A DNA stretch of 43,144 nucleotides, from assembly GCA_017443845.1 (NCBI GenBank), contig JAFSXX010000013.1:1-43144 (forward strand), read 5' to 3'. The DNA is from Bacteroidales bacterium. GTDB lineage: Bacteria; Bacteroidota; Bacteroidia; Bacteroidales; UBA932. How positions within the stretch are numbered: the first letter of the stretch is position 1; each line of letters starts with the position of its first letter. Positions 7,157 through 16,053 of the stretch are shown piece after piece. The position numbers and the translations under genes are program-made. The notes beneath the pieces are model-generated. The model worked only from the letters and a program-made list of their open reading frames with translations. It was not told the origin of the DNA and ran no database searches.

Positions 7157-7191
7157 ATCTGACCTGGAGTGTCGCCGCTGCCGCTGTCGCT

Positions 7192-7594
7192 GTCGTCGTC
7201 CCAGTTTTTGGGACGACGGCGACACTTTTGGACGGTTGTCGCTGTCGTCGTCCCAGTTTTTGGGACGACGGCGACACTTTTGGACGGTTGCCGCTGTCGT
7301 CGTCCCACTTTTTGGGACGACGGCGACACTTTCGGACGGTTTCCGCTGTCGTCGTCCCAGTTTTTGGGACGACGGCGACACTTTCGAGCGGTTTCCGCTG
7401 TCGTCGTCCCACTTTTTGGGACGACGGCGACACTTTTGGGCCGTTGCCGCTGTCGTCGTCCCATTTTTTGGGACGACAGCGACACTTTCGGACGGTTTTC
7501 GCTGCTGTCGTCCCATTTTTTGGGACGACGGCGACACTTTCGAGCGGTTTCCGCTGTCGTCGTCCCATTTTTTGGGACGACGACGACACTTCGG
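7192..7594. repeat. Array of eight tandem 52-bp palindromic repeats (REP-like)
   Basis: Units start at 7192, 7244, 7296, 7348, 7400, 7452, 7504 and 7556, an exact 52-bp period; the last is cut short. Each holds a 12-bp stem, GTCGTCGTCCCA against TGGGACGACGGC, with a short T-rich loop (first loop base G, C or T). A 23-25-base linker follows with the shared core GACACTTT. Changes in units 7 and 8 turn a G-U stem pair into Watson-Crick pairs; unit 6 has one mismatch. The stems are more conserved than the linkers. A degenerate GC-rich lead-in occupies 7168-7191. Many reading frames are open through the array on both strands, but only because the repeat lacks stop codons. Confidence 0.95.
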
Positions 7595-7651
7595 GCAAGT
7601 CCATGAGCCCTTCCCCCTCTCTGGCGAACGGTGCCTAGGCTCAAGGCATAA

Positions 7652-7684
7652 AGAATCCCGGCGGAGGCGTTCCGCCGGGATTCT
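7652..7684 (-). terminator. Hairpin between convergent genes
   Basis: A perfect 14-bp inverted repeat (7652-7665 and 7671-7684) with a 5-base loop. On the minus strand it is followed by TTTAT, so it most likely terminates the surface-lipoprotein transcript. It also separates that transcript from the palindrome array. Confidence 0.6.
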
Positions 7685-7732
7685 GATTCTGTCCAATCTG
7701 GCCGAATCAGCCTTAATCAGCCCTCGTTTACC

Positions 7733-10042
7733 TCAGTTATTAGCCTTCCAAGTAACCGTCAGGGGGGCTCCGGTGTGGAGGTCGAGGAGGGTTACGGGGA
7801 TGGGAATGTCGGTTTTGTAGCCGGAGTTGACGTAGCGCAATGTGGTGGTTGCCAGCCAGTCGGCGGTCTCCTGGACGCAGTAGATGGTCATCGCTCCGGG
7901 GACTGAGCCGGTACGGTCGGTCATCTCCACTTCCTTGGTGCCGGCCATGAAGTTGGTCGGCGACTGTCCGGACGGATTGATGAATTTCTCTCCGAGCCTG
8001 AGGACCGCAAGGTTCTTGCAGAGCTGGAACATATAGGTCATCGTGGTGGAAGATCCTGTATCCCAGTTGGTGAGGTCGATCTCGCGCGCCTGGTTCTTAT
8101 AGAACATATATGAGAACTTGGAGAGGTAGGTTACGTCAAATTCGGAGAGGTCGAGTTTTCCGGAGTCCTCGGCGCAGTTGTATGCGAACATATATGCGCT
8201 GCTGGTGACGTTTTCCCAGGTGTTGGTGGTGGATTTGACCTTCTTGAGGTTCTTGTCGTATGCGAAGATATACCTCAGGCCGGTGACGTTGTCGGCATCC
8301 TTGAAGATATCCATATCGAACTCGGTTATCCAGTAGTTCTTGCGGAACATGCTGTTGATGTTCGTCATCTCGTCGCACTCGATGACCTCGGGCAGCTTGA
8401 GTTCCACGAGGGAGGAATCGTATGCGAACATCAGGTAGCAAGTGGAGTCCAGAGCGAATTTGAAATTGCTGATGTCAAGCCTCTCGAGCATACCGCAATA
8501 TTCGAACATCATACCCATGTCGGTGGCTGCCGAGGTGTTGAATTTTGTGACGTCCAGCTCCTTCAGGCTCGCGTTGTTGTAGAATATGTTGCGGAAGTTG
8601 ACGACGTTCTCGGTGTTGATGTCGGCAGGGAAGGTGAGGCTCTTGAGGTGCTCGTCATAGTAGAACATATTGGCCATCGAGGTATCCATCGAGAAGTCGA
8701 AGTTGCTGAGGTCGAGTTCTTCGAGGTGACGGCAGTTGCCGAACATAAAGCGCATATTCTCCACCTTGGAGGTGTTGAAGTTGCTGACATCGAGGTGCTC
8801 GAGGGCGCGGAGGCTATTGAACATCGAGCCCATGTCGACGCAGTTCGAAGTATTGAAGCCGCTGACATCCAGGCTCTTGAGCGCATAGAGGGTGGTATCC
8901 TCGGGGGTATGCTGGCTGAACATCGAATTCATTGTGACTGCAGCTTCGGTGTCGAGGGACCTGAGGTTGTCGAAACCCTGGACCAGCATCAGGCGGAAGA
9001 ACATCGAACTTGCATCTTCGCAGGTTGCGAAGCCCTTGGCCGCGGTGGAGAGGGTAAGCACGCCGGAGGTGGGCTCGAGGTATGCGTAGGCCGCAACGGG
9101 AGAGTCGGCCGCACTCACGAGGATACCTTCGGTCGAGGGATCGCAGGTCGAGAAGACGATGCGGGTGATACTGTAATCGTAATCAGTAGTAAATGCGCCG
9201 GGAGCGGTGATACCCTTGATGGCGGCGTTGAACTCGGGACCGGGAAGCAGGACGGCCTTGCCCTCAACGGCGGCGGATGCGGTGAAGTTGTTGAATGCCA
9301 GCGCCACGTCGTGGACCTTCGAACGCTCGGCGACCAGGTTCGAGCCGGACTTCATCGTCAGGCTCTGGCTGCGGCCGTCCATAAGCACCACGGTAACGCT
9401 CAGGCCGGTGTAGGTGCCAGCGGGAACCGTCACGAAGAAGGGCACGGGATCGGCTCCGATGGCTACGCCATCGCCGCAGTTCAGCGTCAGGCCGGAGGTG
9501 CCGCTCACAACGGCAGCGTCGTTTTCGACGGTGAACTCTCCGCTGAGGCCCTGGTCGGCCTTCAGCACGATACGCTTGACGGCAGCGCCCGCTTCACCGG
9601 TGGTGATGTTGAGCCTCAGCATCGAGGTCAGGTTCTTGAATGCCAGCGTCTCGTTCGCCGAGGTCGCCATCATCGGTACGTACTCTACGTTACCTGCCAC
9701 ATAGTTCTGCACTGCGGGAAGGCCCTTGGCGATATCCGCCGGGGAATATGCGGTATAGGGGGCCTCGGCGTCTAACTCCTCGTTGACACTCTTGATAAAG
9801 TATGTGGAAGCCACCTCGCCGACTGTCGCGATATAGACGATGTCGTTGATTTTGATCTTCTCGCCGAACTTCCAGGTCACGTGCCATACGTCCGCGTCGG
9901 CGGTCAGCGATGCGCGGGTGCCATCGACGATGACGCCCTCGAATGTCTTGGAATCCTTCGAAGCGACAGGGGTCACTTCTGCCATCTGGCAGCCTGCAAG
10001 CAGTGATGCGGCAGCCGCGATTGCAAATAAGGTCTTCTTCAT
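7733..10042 (-). CDS. Surface lipoprotein with fimbrillin-like N-terminus and BspA/DUF285 repeats
   Basis: 769 residues. The lipobox LLAGC puts the lipidated Cys at position 18. Residues ~30-260 resemble the fimbrillin-like domain of Bacteroidales surface proteins (for example FKNLTSMLRLNITTGEAG). From about residue 370 to 710 run DUF285/BspA-type units with the recurring pattern LDVSNFNTS...MxxMF, for example LKSLDVSGFNTSN and LEELDLSNFDFS, spaced about 24-30 residues apart. BspA-like proteins mediate adhesion to host proteins or other bacteria. A strong GGGAGGG ribosome-binding-like sequence precedes the start, and a 51-residue peptide gene ends 13 bp upstream on the same strand. It is probably an outer-surface adhesin; the ligand is unknown. 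Confidence 0.88.
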   Translation of the reverse strand: MKKTLFAIAAAASLLAGCQMAEVTPVASKDSKTFEGVIVDGTRASLTADADVWHVTWKFGEKIKINDIVYIATVGEVASTYFIKSVNEELDAEAPYTAYSPADIAKGLPAVQNYVAGNVEYVPMMATSANETLAFKNLTSMLRLNITTGEAGAAVKRIVLKADQGLSGEFTVENDAAVVSGTSGLTLNCGDGVAIGADPVPFFVTVPAGTYTGLSVTVVLMDGRSQSLTMKSGSNLVAERSKVHDVALAFNNFTASAAVEGKAVLLPGPEFNAAIKGITAPGAFTTDYDYSITRIVFSTCDPSTEGILVSAADSPVAAYAYLEPTSGVLTLSTAAKGFATCEDASSMFFRLMLVQGFDNLRSLDTEAAVTMNSMFSQHTPEDTTLYALKSLDVSGFNTSNCVDMGSMFNSLRALEHLDVSNFNTSKVENMRFMFGNCRHLEELDLSNFDFSMDTSMANMFYYDEHLKSLTFPADINTENVVNFRNIFYNNASLKELDVTKFNTSAATDMGMMFEYCGMLERLDISNFKFALDSTCYLMFAYDSSLVELKLPEVIECDEMTNINSMFRKNYWITEFDMDIFKDADNVTGLRYIFAYDKNLKKVKSTTNTWENVTSSAYMFAYNCAEDSGKLDLSEFDVTYLSKFSYMFYKNQAREIDLTNWDTGSSTTMTYMFQLCKNLAVLRLGEKFINPSGQSPTNFMAGTKEVEMTDRTGSVPGAMTIYCVQETADWLATTTLRYVNSGYKTDIPIPVTLLDLHTGAPLTVTWKANN

Positions 10043-10055
10043 AATGATTCCCTCC

Positions 10056-10211
10056 CTAGAACGGTTTTACATTTTCGAACAGATCGAACGAGAATCCGGT
10101 ACCATTGCCGAAATCCTCGGTCGAACCGCCGTTGCTCGCGCAGACTACGGATTCAGTCCTGACCGTAGATATTTCTGCAAGCGGATTCAGATAAGACATC
10201 TTTTTATCCAT
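10056..10211 (-). CDS. 51-residue peptide encoded upstream of the surface lipoprotein
   Basis: The ATG at 10211-10209 opens a 51-codon frame ending in TAG at 10058-10056. The product is cytoplasmic in appearance (no signal peptide): MDKKMSYLNPLAEISTV, then TESVVCASNGGSTEDFGNG, then an aromatic tail ending FENVKPF. Small proteins with a VLCAS/VVCAS core followed by an acidic Gly/Asp-rich tail occur often in Bacteroidales ahead of surface-protein genes; this is recollection. It lies 13 bp before the lipoprotein start and shares its strand, so the two probably form an operon. A TAAATTTG element lies 34 bp upstream. Function unknown; a leader-like or modified peptide is possible. Confidence 0.6.
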   Translation of the reverse strand: MDKKMSYLNPLAEISTVRTESVVCASNGGSTEDFGNGTGFSFDLFENVKPF

Positions 10212-10245
10212 ATAGATTTATTTGAGTAATAAGTTACAAGTGCAT

Positions 10246-10253
10246 CAAATTTA
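10246..10253 (-). promoter_or_regulatory. -7 element for the peptide/lipoprotein operon
   Basis: TAAATTTG on the minus strand matches TAnnTTTG and lies 34 bp before the 51-codon gene. No convincing -33 TTTG is seen. Confidence 0.4.
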
Positions 10254-10347
10254 CGGATTTTATGGCTTGGTTGTATATTTTTCCTACCTTTATCCTTATT
10301 GAAAACCTGTTTGCGCGTGTATAATATATACTAAAACTATATTCGAT

Positions 10348-13300
10348 ATGAAAAACCGCATCCTGCTGATGGCCGCGCTTCTTTTTGCCGGCACCTCCCT
10401 TTTCGGCGACAATCTCCGATTCGCTTCCCGTCCCTCCCTCTCTCCTGACGGCGGCACCATCTATTTCTCTTATGACGGAGACCTCTTCACCGTTCCCGCA
10501 GAAGGCGGCCGCGCTATGAGTTTCCTGGCGATGCGCGGCAATGAGAACCATCCGGTACCCTCGCCAGACGGCAAATATCTGGCATTCTCCTCCGACATCA
10601 ACGGCAACCAGGATGTATATGTGATTCCCGTCGGCGGCGGCACCGCGAAACAGCTGACCTTCCACGAGGCAGCCGACTTCCCCGTATCCTGGTCGGCCGA
10701 TTCGAAATATATATTCTTTGAATCGCGCCGTGCGAGCGCCACCCGCACCACATTCAAGGTGGCGGTAAACGGGGGCACCCCGCAGGAACTCTTCGACGGT
10801 TATTTCACCACCATAGTCAACCTCGTCGAGAACCCCGCTACGGGCGAATATCTCTTCAACGAGTCCGCGGAGAGCATCAATTTCCCCACTCGCAAGAGAT
10901 ATGTGGGCGACCACAACCCCAACATCAAGTCGTGGAATCCGAAAAACAAAAAATACAGCGAACTCACTGATTATGAGGGCAAGGACGCCTGGCCGATGGT
11001 CGATGCCAAGGGCAACCTTTACTATGTCACCGACGAGGCCAACAAGGAGTCGAACATAGTCAAGTACATCAAGGGCGGCAAGCCTCAGCAGCTGACCCGT
11101 TTCGACAAATCCGTACAGTATCCCAAAATCTCGAAGGACGGCTCCGCGATAGTATATCTGCTCGATTACCAGATCCACCTCCTCAACCCCGCCACGGGCA
11201 AGGACAAGGTTCCGCAGATAACACTCGCCACCGGCGACAACGACGTGCGCCGCTCGTTCGAGAAGCAGAAACCCACCGCGGCCGACATCTCCCCCGACGG
11301 AAAGAAGTTCGCCCTCGTCATCCGCGGCCAGCTCTATATCTCCGACACCAAGTGCAAATATTTCCAGAAACTTGACACCCCGAGCGACGAGAGGGTCCAC
11401 GAGGTGTGCTGGAAAGGTGACAGCAAGACCATATATTACACCCGTACCCACAAGGGTTATGTCGGACTCTACTGCCTCCCTGCCGACAATTCCGGCGACG
11501 AGACGGTGGTTTTCATCCCCGAGCGCAACGTCAAGAGCCTGACTCTCTCGCACAAGGGCGACAAGATCGCTTTCGTGGACGGACAGCGCAACCTTATGCT
11601 CTGCACCACCGCCGACAATTCGGTCGAGAAGGTAGCCGACGCCGAGTTCTGGTCGTTCTGGAGATACTCGCTGGCATTCTCGTTCGACGACAGTATGCTG
11701 GCCTTCGAGGCTATGAGCCGCTTCGAGCCCGATATCTTCATCTGCGACCTGAAGGCCGGAAAGGTGACCAACCTCACCAATTCAGCGTCCACCGAAGACG
11801 AGGTTGTCTTCTCGCCCGACGGAAAGAACCTCTTCCTCTCAGCGGTCACAACTACCGCCACCTTCCCCCGCGGCTTCAACAATTCGCTCTACAAGCTGCC
11901 GCTCAGGAAGTACGATTCCAAATTCAAATCGGAGAATTACGATAACCTCTTCAGCAAGGATAAGCCCAAGAAGGACTCCACTGTCGTCATAGATTACGAC
12001 AATGTCTTCGACAGGATGCAGAAGGTCGAGCGCCGCGGCACCCAGAGCGGGCTCTTCGTTTTCGACGCCAAGGGAAAGACCCTGCTCCTGTACAACAGCA
12101 GCGGCGACGGCGGACGCGAGGTCAAGGCCCTCGACCTGAACGACCCCGAGGCAAGGCCCAAGACCGTCAAGGGGCTTACTCCCGGAGCCTTCTTCGCATC
12201 CAAGACCGACCTCTACCATCTCTCCAACGGAACCATCAGCAAGGTTGATCCCAACTCCCTCAACGCAACTCCCATTGAAACTTCGATAAATGTCGACAAG
12301 GTGCTCTCGGACGAATTCAGCCAGATGTTCTACGAAGTCTGGGCCGTGCTGGAGCAGAACTTCTACGACGTGAAGCTCCACGGCGCCGACTGGAAGGCGG
12401 TCCGCGACCACTACTCCTCGCTCCTGCCCTACGTCAAGAGCCGCGACCAGCTTCGCACCCTGCTCGCCGATATGCTCGGAGAGCTTAACTCCTCGCACCT
12501 GGGATTCAACTCGATGGGAGCCGAGGAGAAGACCGAAACCCGCACCCGCTCCATCATAACCGGTATCCAGTTCGAAAAGGAATCGCCCTACAAGGTCAGC
12601 GGCATCATCCCCTGGTCGCCCGCCGACAAGGTCGAGGTGGACATCAAGAAAGGAGACGTGCTTGTGGCCGTGAACGGCGTGAAGGTCGATCCGAAGGAGA
12701 ACCGCGAGAAGTATTTCTCCACCCCCGTCGCCAAGGATGAGGTGCGCCTCACCTTCAGGCGCGACGGCAAGGAAAAGGACGTCAAGGTCCACACCACGTC
12801 GTTCGGCGAGATAAAGAGCCTTATGTACCGCCAGTGGGAGGATGAATGCAAGGCTAAGGTCGAAAAGGACGGCAAGGGCCGCATCGCATATCTCCATATG
12901 AGGGCGATGGGCGGCGGCGACCTCGAAGACTTCTACAGGCAGATGCACACCTACGCGGTGAACAGGGACGCGCTCATCCTCGACCTGCGTTACAACAACG
13001 GTGGAAACGTCCACAAGGAGGTGATCGACTTCCTGCGCCAGCAGCAGCATTTCCGCTGGAGCTACCGCGATTTCCCCACCACGCCGCACCCCAACGTGAC
13101 CCCTGCAGACAAACCCATAGTGGTCCTAGTCAACGAGCACAGCCTCAGCGATGCGGAGGTCACCTCCAACGGCATCAAGTCCCTGGGCATAGCCAAACTC
13201 ATCGGTACGGAGACCTACCGCTGGATCATCTTCACCTCCAGCGTCGGCCTGATAGACGGCTCATCCTGCCGCATGCCGGCCTGGGGCTGCTACAATAATG

Positions 13301-13437
13301 AAGGCCTCGACCTGGAGAATATCGGCGTGAAGCCCGACATCTATGTCAAGACCACCTTCAAGGACCGCATCAGCCACGAGGACCCGCAGCTTGACGCTGC
13401 CATCAAGGAGGTTCTCAGCCAGCTGGGCAACAAATAA
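10348..13437 (+). CDS. Tricorn-like S41 serine protease with beta-propeller and PDZ domains
   Basis: 1029 residues, exported (signal peptide MKNRILLMAALLFAGTSLFG). Residues ~25-560 carry WD40/PD40-like propeller repeats (LSPDGGTIYFSYDGDLF, PSPDGKYLAFSS, WSADSKYIFFES, ISPDGKKFAL and others). Then come the tricorn core, a PDZ domain (~residues 745-810, starting TGIQFEKESPYKVSG) and the S41 catalytic domain. The tricorn active-site set appears complete: Ser716-His717 (LNSSHLGF), the nucleophile Ser934 in NEHSLSDAE, and Glu990 in DLENIGVKPD. Tricorn-type enzymes degrade oligopeptides; here it would act in the periplasm. It is followed after 33 bp by an M28 peptidase on the same strand, so the two likely form a peptide-degrading operon. 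Confidence 0.92.
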   Translation: MKNRILLMAALLFAGTSLFGDNLRFASRPSLSPDGGTIYFSYDGDLFTVPAEGGRAMSFLAMRGNENHPVPSPDGKYLAFSSDINGNQDVYVIPVGGGTAKQLTFHEAADFPVSWSADSKYIFFESRRASATRTTFKVAVNGGTPQELFDGYFTTIVNLVENPATGEYLFNESAESINFPTRKRYVGDHNPNIKSWNPKNKKYSELTDYEGKDAWPMVDAKGNLYYVTDEANKESNIVKYIKGGKPQQLTRFDKSVQYPKISKDGSAIVYLLDYQIHLLNPATGKDKVPQITLATGDNDVRRSFEKQKPTAADISPDGKKFALVIRGQLYISDTKCKYFQKLDTPSDERVHEVCWKGDSKTIYYTRTHKGYVGLYCLPADNSGDETVVFIPERNVKSLTLSHKGDKIAFVDGQRNLMLCTTADNSVEKVADAEFWSFWRYSLAFSFDDSMLAFEAMSRFEPDIFICDLKAGKVTNLTNSASTEDEVVFSPDGKNLFLSAVTTTATFPRGFNNSLYKLPLRKYDSKFKSENYDNLFSKDKPKKDSTVVIDYDNVFDRMQKVERRGTQSGLFVFDAKGKTLLLYNSSGDGGREVKALDLNDPEARPKTVKGLTPGAFFASKTDLYHLSNGTISKVDPNSLNATPIETSINVDKVLSDEFSQMFYEVWAVLEQNFYDVKLHGADWKAVRDHYSSLLPYVKSRDQLRTLLADMLGELNSSHLGFNSMGAEEKTETRTRSIITGIQFEKESPYKVSGIIPWSPADKVEVDIKKGDVLVAVNGVKVDPKENREKYFSTPVAKDEVRLTFRRDGKEKDVKVHTTSFGEIKSLMYRQWEDECKAKVEKDGKGRIAYLHMRAMGGGDLEDFYRQMHTYAVNRDALILDLRYNNGGNVHKEVIDFLRQQQHFRWSYRDFPTTPHPNVTPADKPIVVLVNEHSLSDAEVTSNGIKSLGIAKLIGTETYRWIIFTSSVGLIDGSSCRMPAWGCYNNEGLDLENIGVKPDIYVKTTFKDRISHEDPQLDAAIKEVLSQLGNK

Positions 13438-13470
13438 TTATCCGTTTATAAACGTTTAAAAACGACTCTT

Positions 13471-14952
13471 ATGATACTGAGCAAAGCCAGAACCGCACGG
13501 GTTGTCCTCATCGCCGCCCTGTCGCTGATTTCCGCCTCCCTCTACGCCCAAAGGCCGCAGCAGAAGCCCGTAAGCGAGGAGCGCGCCTACCTCAACTCGA
13601 TGTTCGACAATATCAAGGGACAGAAGATCTTTGAAACCGTCAGACATCTCTCCGATTCCACGCTCTACCAGGGCCGCCTCTCGGGTTCGGCCGGAATGCT
13701 CAGGGCCGTCGAATGGGTGGAGAACAAGTATTCCGAATTCGGCCTGGAGACCTTCGAGGGCCTCAACGGATACCGCCAGGACTACCCCACGGTTTGCGAC
13801 GAGGTCGTCGGGAAATGCTATGTCAAGGTTGACGGCAAGAAGGCCGTATGGGCCAGGGACTGGTACTCGGGCGGCACCTCGGCCAACGGGACGATCGAGG
13901 CGGAGGTGGTCTTCGCAGGATACGGAGTAACGGCTCCCGACCTCGGTTACGACGACTATGAGGGCATCGACGTCAAGGGTAAAATCGTCCTCATAGAGGG
14001 CGAGACCCCAAACACCAGCCGCAACGACGACACCCTCAGGATGTGGTATCCCTACACCCTCCATCAGCACAAGGTGGAGAACGCCGTGAAGCACGGCGCC
14101 ATCGGAATGCTCTACCGGTGGGTTCCGGGCCCCAACAACGGATATGACCCCTCGTTCGTCTATGCCTATGTCAATTACTCCCTCGCCGACAAATTCTTCG
14201 AGGGACGCGGCAAGAATATGAGCGAGACCATGCGCCAGATCCGCTCCGAGAAGAAGCCCGCCTCGTTCGCAACCGGCAAAAAGGCCAAGCTGAAGATGAC
14301 GATGCGCCACAACCCGAACGCGCAGGGCCACAACCTGCTGGGCTTCATCAAGGGCAGCGACCCCGTCCTCTGCAACGAATATGTGGTGCTCTCGGCCCAT
14401 CTGGACCACCTGGGAATGGTTCCCCACCATATCGCCGGAGCCAATGACAACAACTCCTCCACGGCCTGCCTGCTGGCTGTCGCAGAGGCGCTCTCGAAGA
14501 GCAAGGTGAAGCCCAAACGAAGCGTCATTTTCCTCACGCTCGACGGCGAGGAAGCCGGCCTCACGGGCAGCATCTACTACTGCGGCCATCCCGTGGTGCC
14601 CGCAGAGAAGGTGAAGTATATCCTCAACCTCGAGCAGATAGGCATCGGCGACGGCTTCTCGACCGGCACAAAGTACGACTCCAGGGAGATCGCGAAATAT
14701 CTCCTGGATGCCAACGAGAAGTATATTCACAGGCCTGTTTTCGACTCTCCGAAGAAGTATGTGACCAGGCCCCGCACCGACGGAGTGGTCTTTATGAAGT
14801 ACGGATATCCCACGGTTGACATCTTCGGATTCGGAGGTGAGAGCTATTATCACGAACCGAGGGATACCTGGGAAATCCAGGACCCCTCGGTGCTCGAAGA
14901 TGCTGCACAGCTGCTTTACTGGAGCATCATAAACGCGGCGAACGCAGATTAG
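13471..14952 (+). CDS. M28-family zinc aminopeptidase with inserted PA-like domain
   Basis: 493 residues with an N-terminal signal segment ending SLYAQ. The M28 di-zinc site is visible: His310 (SAHLDHLG), Asp326 (GANDNN), catalytic/metal Glu360-Glu361 (DGEEAGL), Glu388 (NLEQIG) and His461 (YYHEPRDT). At the fourth position the family more often has Asp. Residues ~125-290, between the N-terminal helix and the metal-binding core, look like a protease-associated (PA) domain (VVFAGYGVTAPDLGYDDYEG, KGKIVLIEGE). It removes N-terminal residues from peptides, in the periplasm or on the outer face. It follows the tricorn-like protease by 33 bp and ends six bases from the convergent C39 gene. Confidence 0.92.
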   Translation: MILSKARTARVVLIAALSLISASLYAQRPQQKPVSEERAYLNSMFDNIKGQKIFETVRHLSDSTLYQGRLSGSAGMLRAVEWVENKYSEFGLETFEGLNGYRQDYPTVCDEVVGKCYVKVDGKKAVWARDWYSGGTSANGTIEAEVVFAGYGVTAPDLGYDDYEGIDVKGKIVLIEGETPNTSRNDDTLRMWYPYTLHQHKVENAVKHGAIGMLYRWVPGPNNGYDPSFVYAYVNYSLADKFFEGRGKNMSETMRQIRSEKKPASFATGKKAKLKMTMRHNPNAQGHNLLGFIKGSDPVLCNEYVVLSAHLDHLGMVPHHIAGANDNNSSTACLLAVAEALSKSKVKPKRSVIFLTLDGEEAGLTGSIYYCGHPVVPAEKVKYILNLEQIGIGDGFSTGTKYDSREIAKYLLDANEKYIHRPVFDSPKKYVTRPRTDGVVFMKYGYPTVDIFGFGGESYYHEPRDTWEIQDPSVLEDAAQLLYWSIINAANAD

Positions 14953-14958
14953 ATCGGG

Positions 14959-15984
14959 CTAATTACCACCGACTACTATCATATTTTTCCACCAAATACC
15001 TGCGGAGCGCAGGAGGTCGTCGGCCAGATAGTAACGGTCCAGTCCCTTGGGAGTGCCGTCGGAATAGTTGCGGCCCATCGTGTAGGGGTCATAAACCTCG
15101 CAGTAGAGCGTCGTACTTGTTTCGACGTAGCCCTTGACCACCAGGAAGTGGCCCCATTCGGGAGCGTTTGTCCTGTAGAACTTGTTCACCTTCTTGCCGG
15201 ATTCGTCTCCGTAGGTGATGTAGTACATATCCAGGCAGAGAATCACGACATTGCCCTTCTTCAGCTCGTTGATCAGATCTGAAGTATTGGAGAAAGGTTT
15301 CTGCGAACTCTTGATGCCGTGGCTGCGGAAAAAGGCGTTGATGTCGTTGGTATACCACCAGCCTCCGTCATTATAGAACTCCTTACGCGCATTTTCTGTG
15401 ACACCTCTGAAAGAGCCATTGAACCAATTGGCAGCCATAGTGGTCGATGCCGGTCCACAGTTGACACCCGAGCATGTGCCGGTATTGCCTTGATCGACAT
15501 ACCAATAATAGGGACGATCGTTGCTGAGCGTGGAGACAAGCGTGCCGTCCAGACCCCACTCTGCGAAGTAATCCTTCTTCTCCTTCGCATCCTGGCTTAT
15601 CTGGATGCTCTTGGAGAGGCCTTCGCCGTAAGTGATGGCAACCATGGCGTTTCTGTTCGCCCCTGTTGTATTCCGGGTAATCTTGAAGTGGACGAAGCCA
15701 GATTCGGAACCCGAGAAGGAAGCTACGCTTATCCAGTCCTTTGCAGTTTCGGGAATGCTTACAGCATACTTGGCATCGCCCTCGACAGTAACATACACTG
15801 CAACCTCACCGGCGGTAGAATAACGGTTGAAAGCGGTCTGATCCACTTTTATACCGGAAGTCGCAGCAGACGGTTCTTCCGTTTTGCCCCCTATTTCATA
15901 GGGACTGGGCTTCGGTTCCGGTTCTTTTTCACAGGCGGCCAGAACGAAGAAGGCGGCCAGCAGTATGGGGAAAATCTTTTTCAT
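14959..15984 (-). CDS. BACON-domain lipoprotein with C39-like cysteine peptidase domain
   Basis: 341 residues from the ATG at 15984 (MKKIFPILL); the frame is open for 12 more codons upstream but the signal peptide begins here. The lipobox LAAC gives lipidated Cys18. Residues ~45-132 are a BACON domain (KVDQTAFNRYSTAGEV through SKSIQISQDA), usually a carbohydrate- or mucin-binding spacer. Residues ~135-341 match the C39-like peptidase fold: Cys176 in GVNCGPAS, His279 in EWGHFLVVKGY and Asp299 in VYDPYT. It would be tethered to the outer membrane as a cysteine peptidase. It lies just downstream of the susD gene, separated by a terminator and its own -7 element TATCTTTG (15999-15992). Confidence 0.85.
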   Translation of the reverse strand: MKKIFPILLAAFFVLAACEKEPEPKPSPYEIGGKTEEPSAATSGIKVDQTAFNRYSTAGEVAVYVTVEGDAKYAVSIPETAKDWISVASFSGSESGFVHFKITRNTTGANRNAMVAITYGEGLSKSIQISQDAKEKKDYFAEWGLDGTLVSTLSNDRPYYWYVDQGNTGTCSGVNCGPASTTMAANWFNGSFRGVTENARKEFYNDGGWWYTNDINAFFRSHGIKSSQKPFSNTSDLINELKKGNVVILCLDMYYITYGDESGKKVNKFYRTNAPEWGHFLVVKGYVETSTTLYCEVYDPYTMGRNYSDGTPKGLDRYYLADDLLRSAGIWWKNMIVVGGN

Positions 15985-16000
15985 AGTGTTGCAAAGATAT

Positions 16001-16038
16001 AAAAAACAATGGGGCCGCATATGAGCTGCGGCCCCATT
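16001..16038 (-). terminator. Terminator of the susC/susD operon
   Basis: Arms 16027-16038 and 16008-16019 form a 12-bp GC-rich hairpin. On the minus strand GTTTTTTA follows at once. It lies 16 bp after the susD stop codon. Confidence 0.8.
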
Positions 16039-16053
16039 TTGATTCGATACAGC

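Noticed and set aside
7192-7594. Possible CRISPR array
   Set aside because: The conserved part is a long palindrome and the intervening linkers are near-identical, not unique spacers; no cas genes are in the window.
7039-7820. Several overlapping open frames on both strands through the repeat array (peptides repeating VAVVPK, RRRPK or SSSQFLG)
   Set aside because: The 52-bp unit has no stop codon in most frames, and because 52 is not a multiple of three each frame cycles through the same peptides. There are no proper starts, ribosome-binding sites or protein-like composition.
10234-11553. 439-codon minus-strand frame overlapping the tricorn-like gene start
   Set aside because: Antisense shadow that runs through the divergent promoter region and ends in AT-rich noncoding sequence.
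11839-13089. 416-codon minus-strand frame opposite the tricorn-like protease
   Set aside because: Antisense shadow; the plus strand carries the complete catalytic set.
13438-13470. Palindrome CGTTTATAAACG between the tricorn-like and M28 genes as an operator or terminator
   Set aside because: Only 33 bp, no T-run and no promoter; the same 12-mer occurs inside coding sequence near 35820, so it is likely chance.
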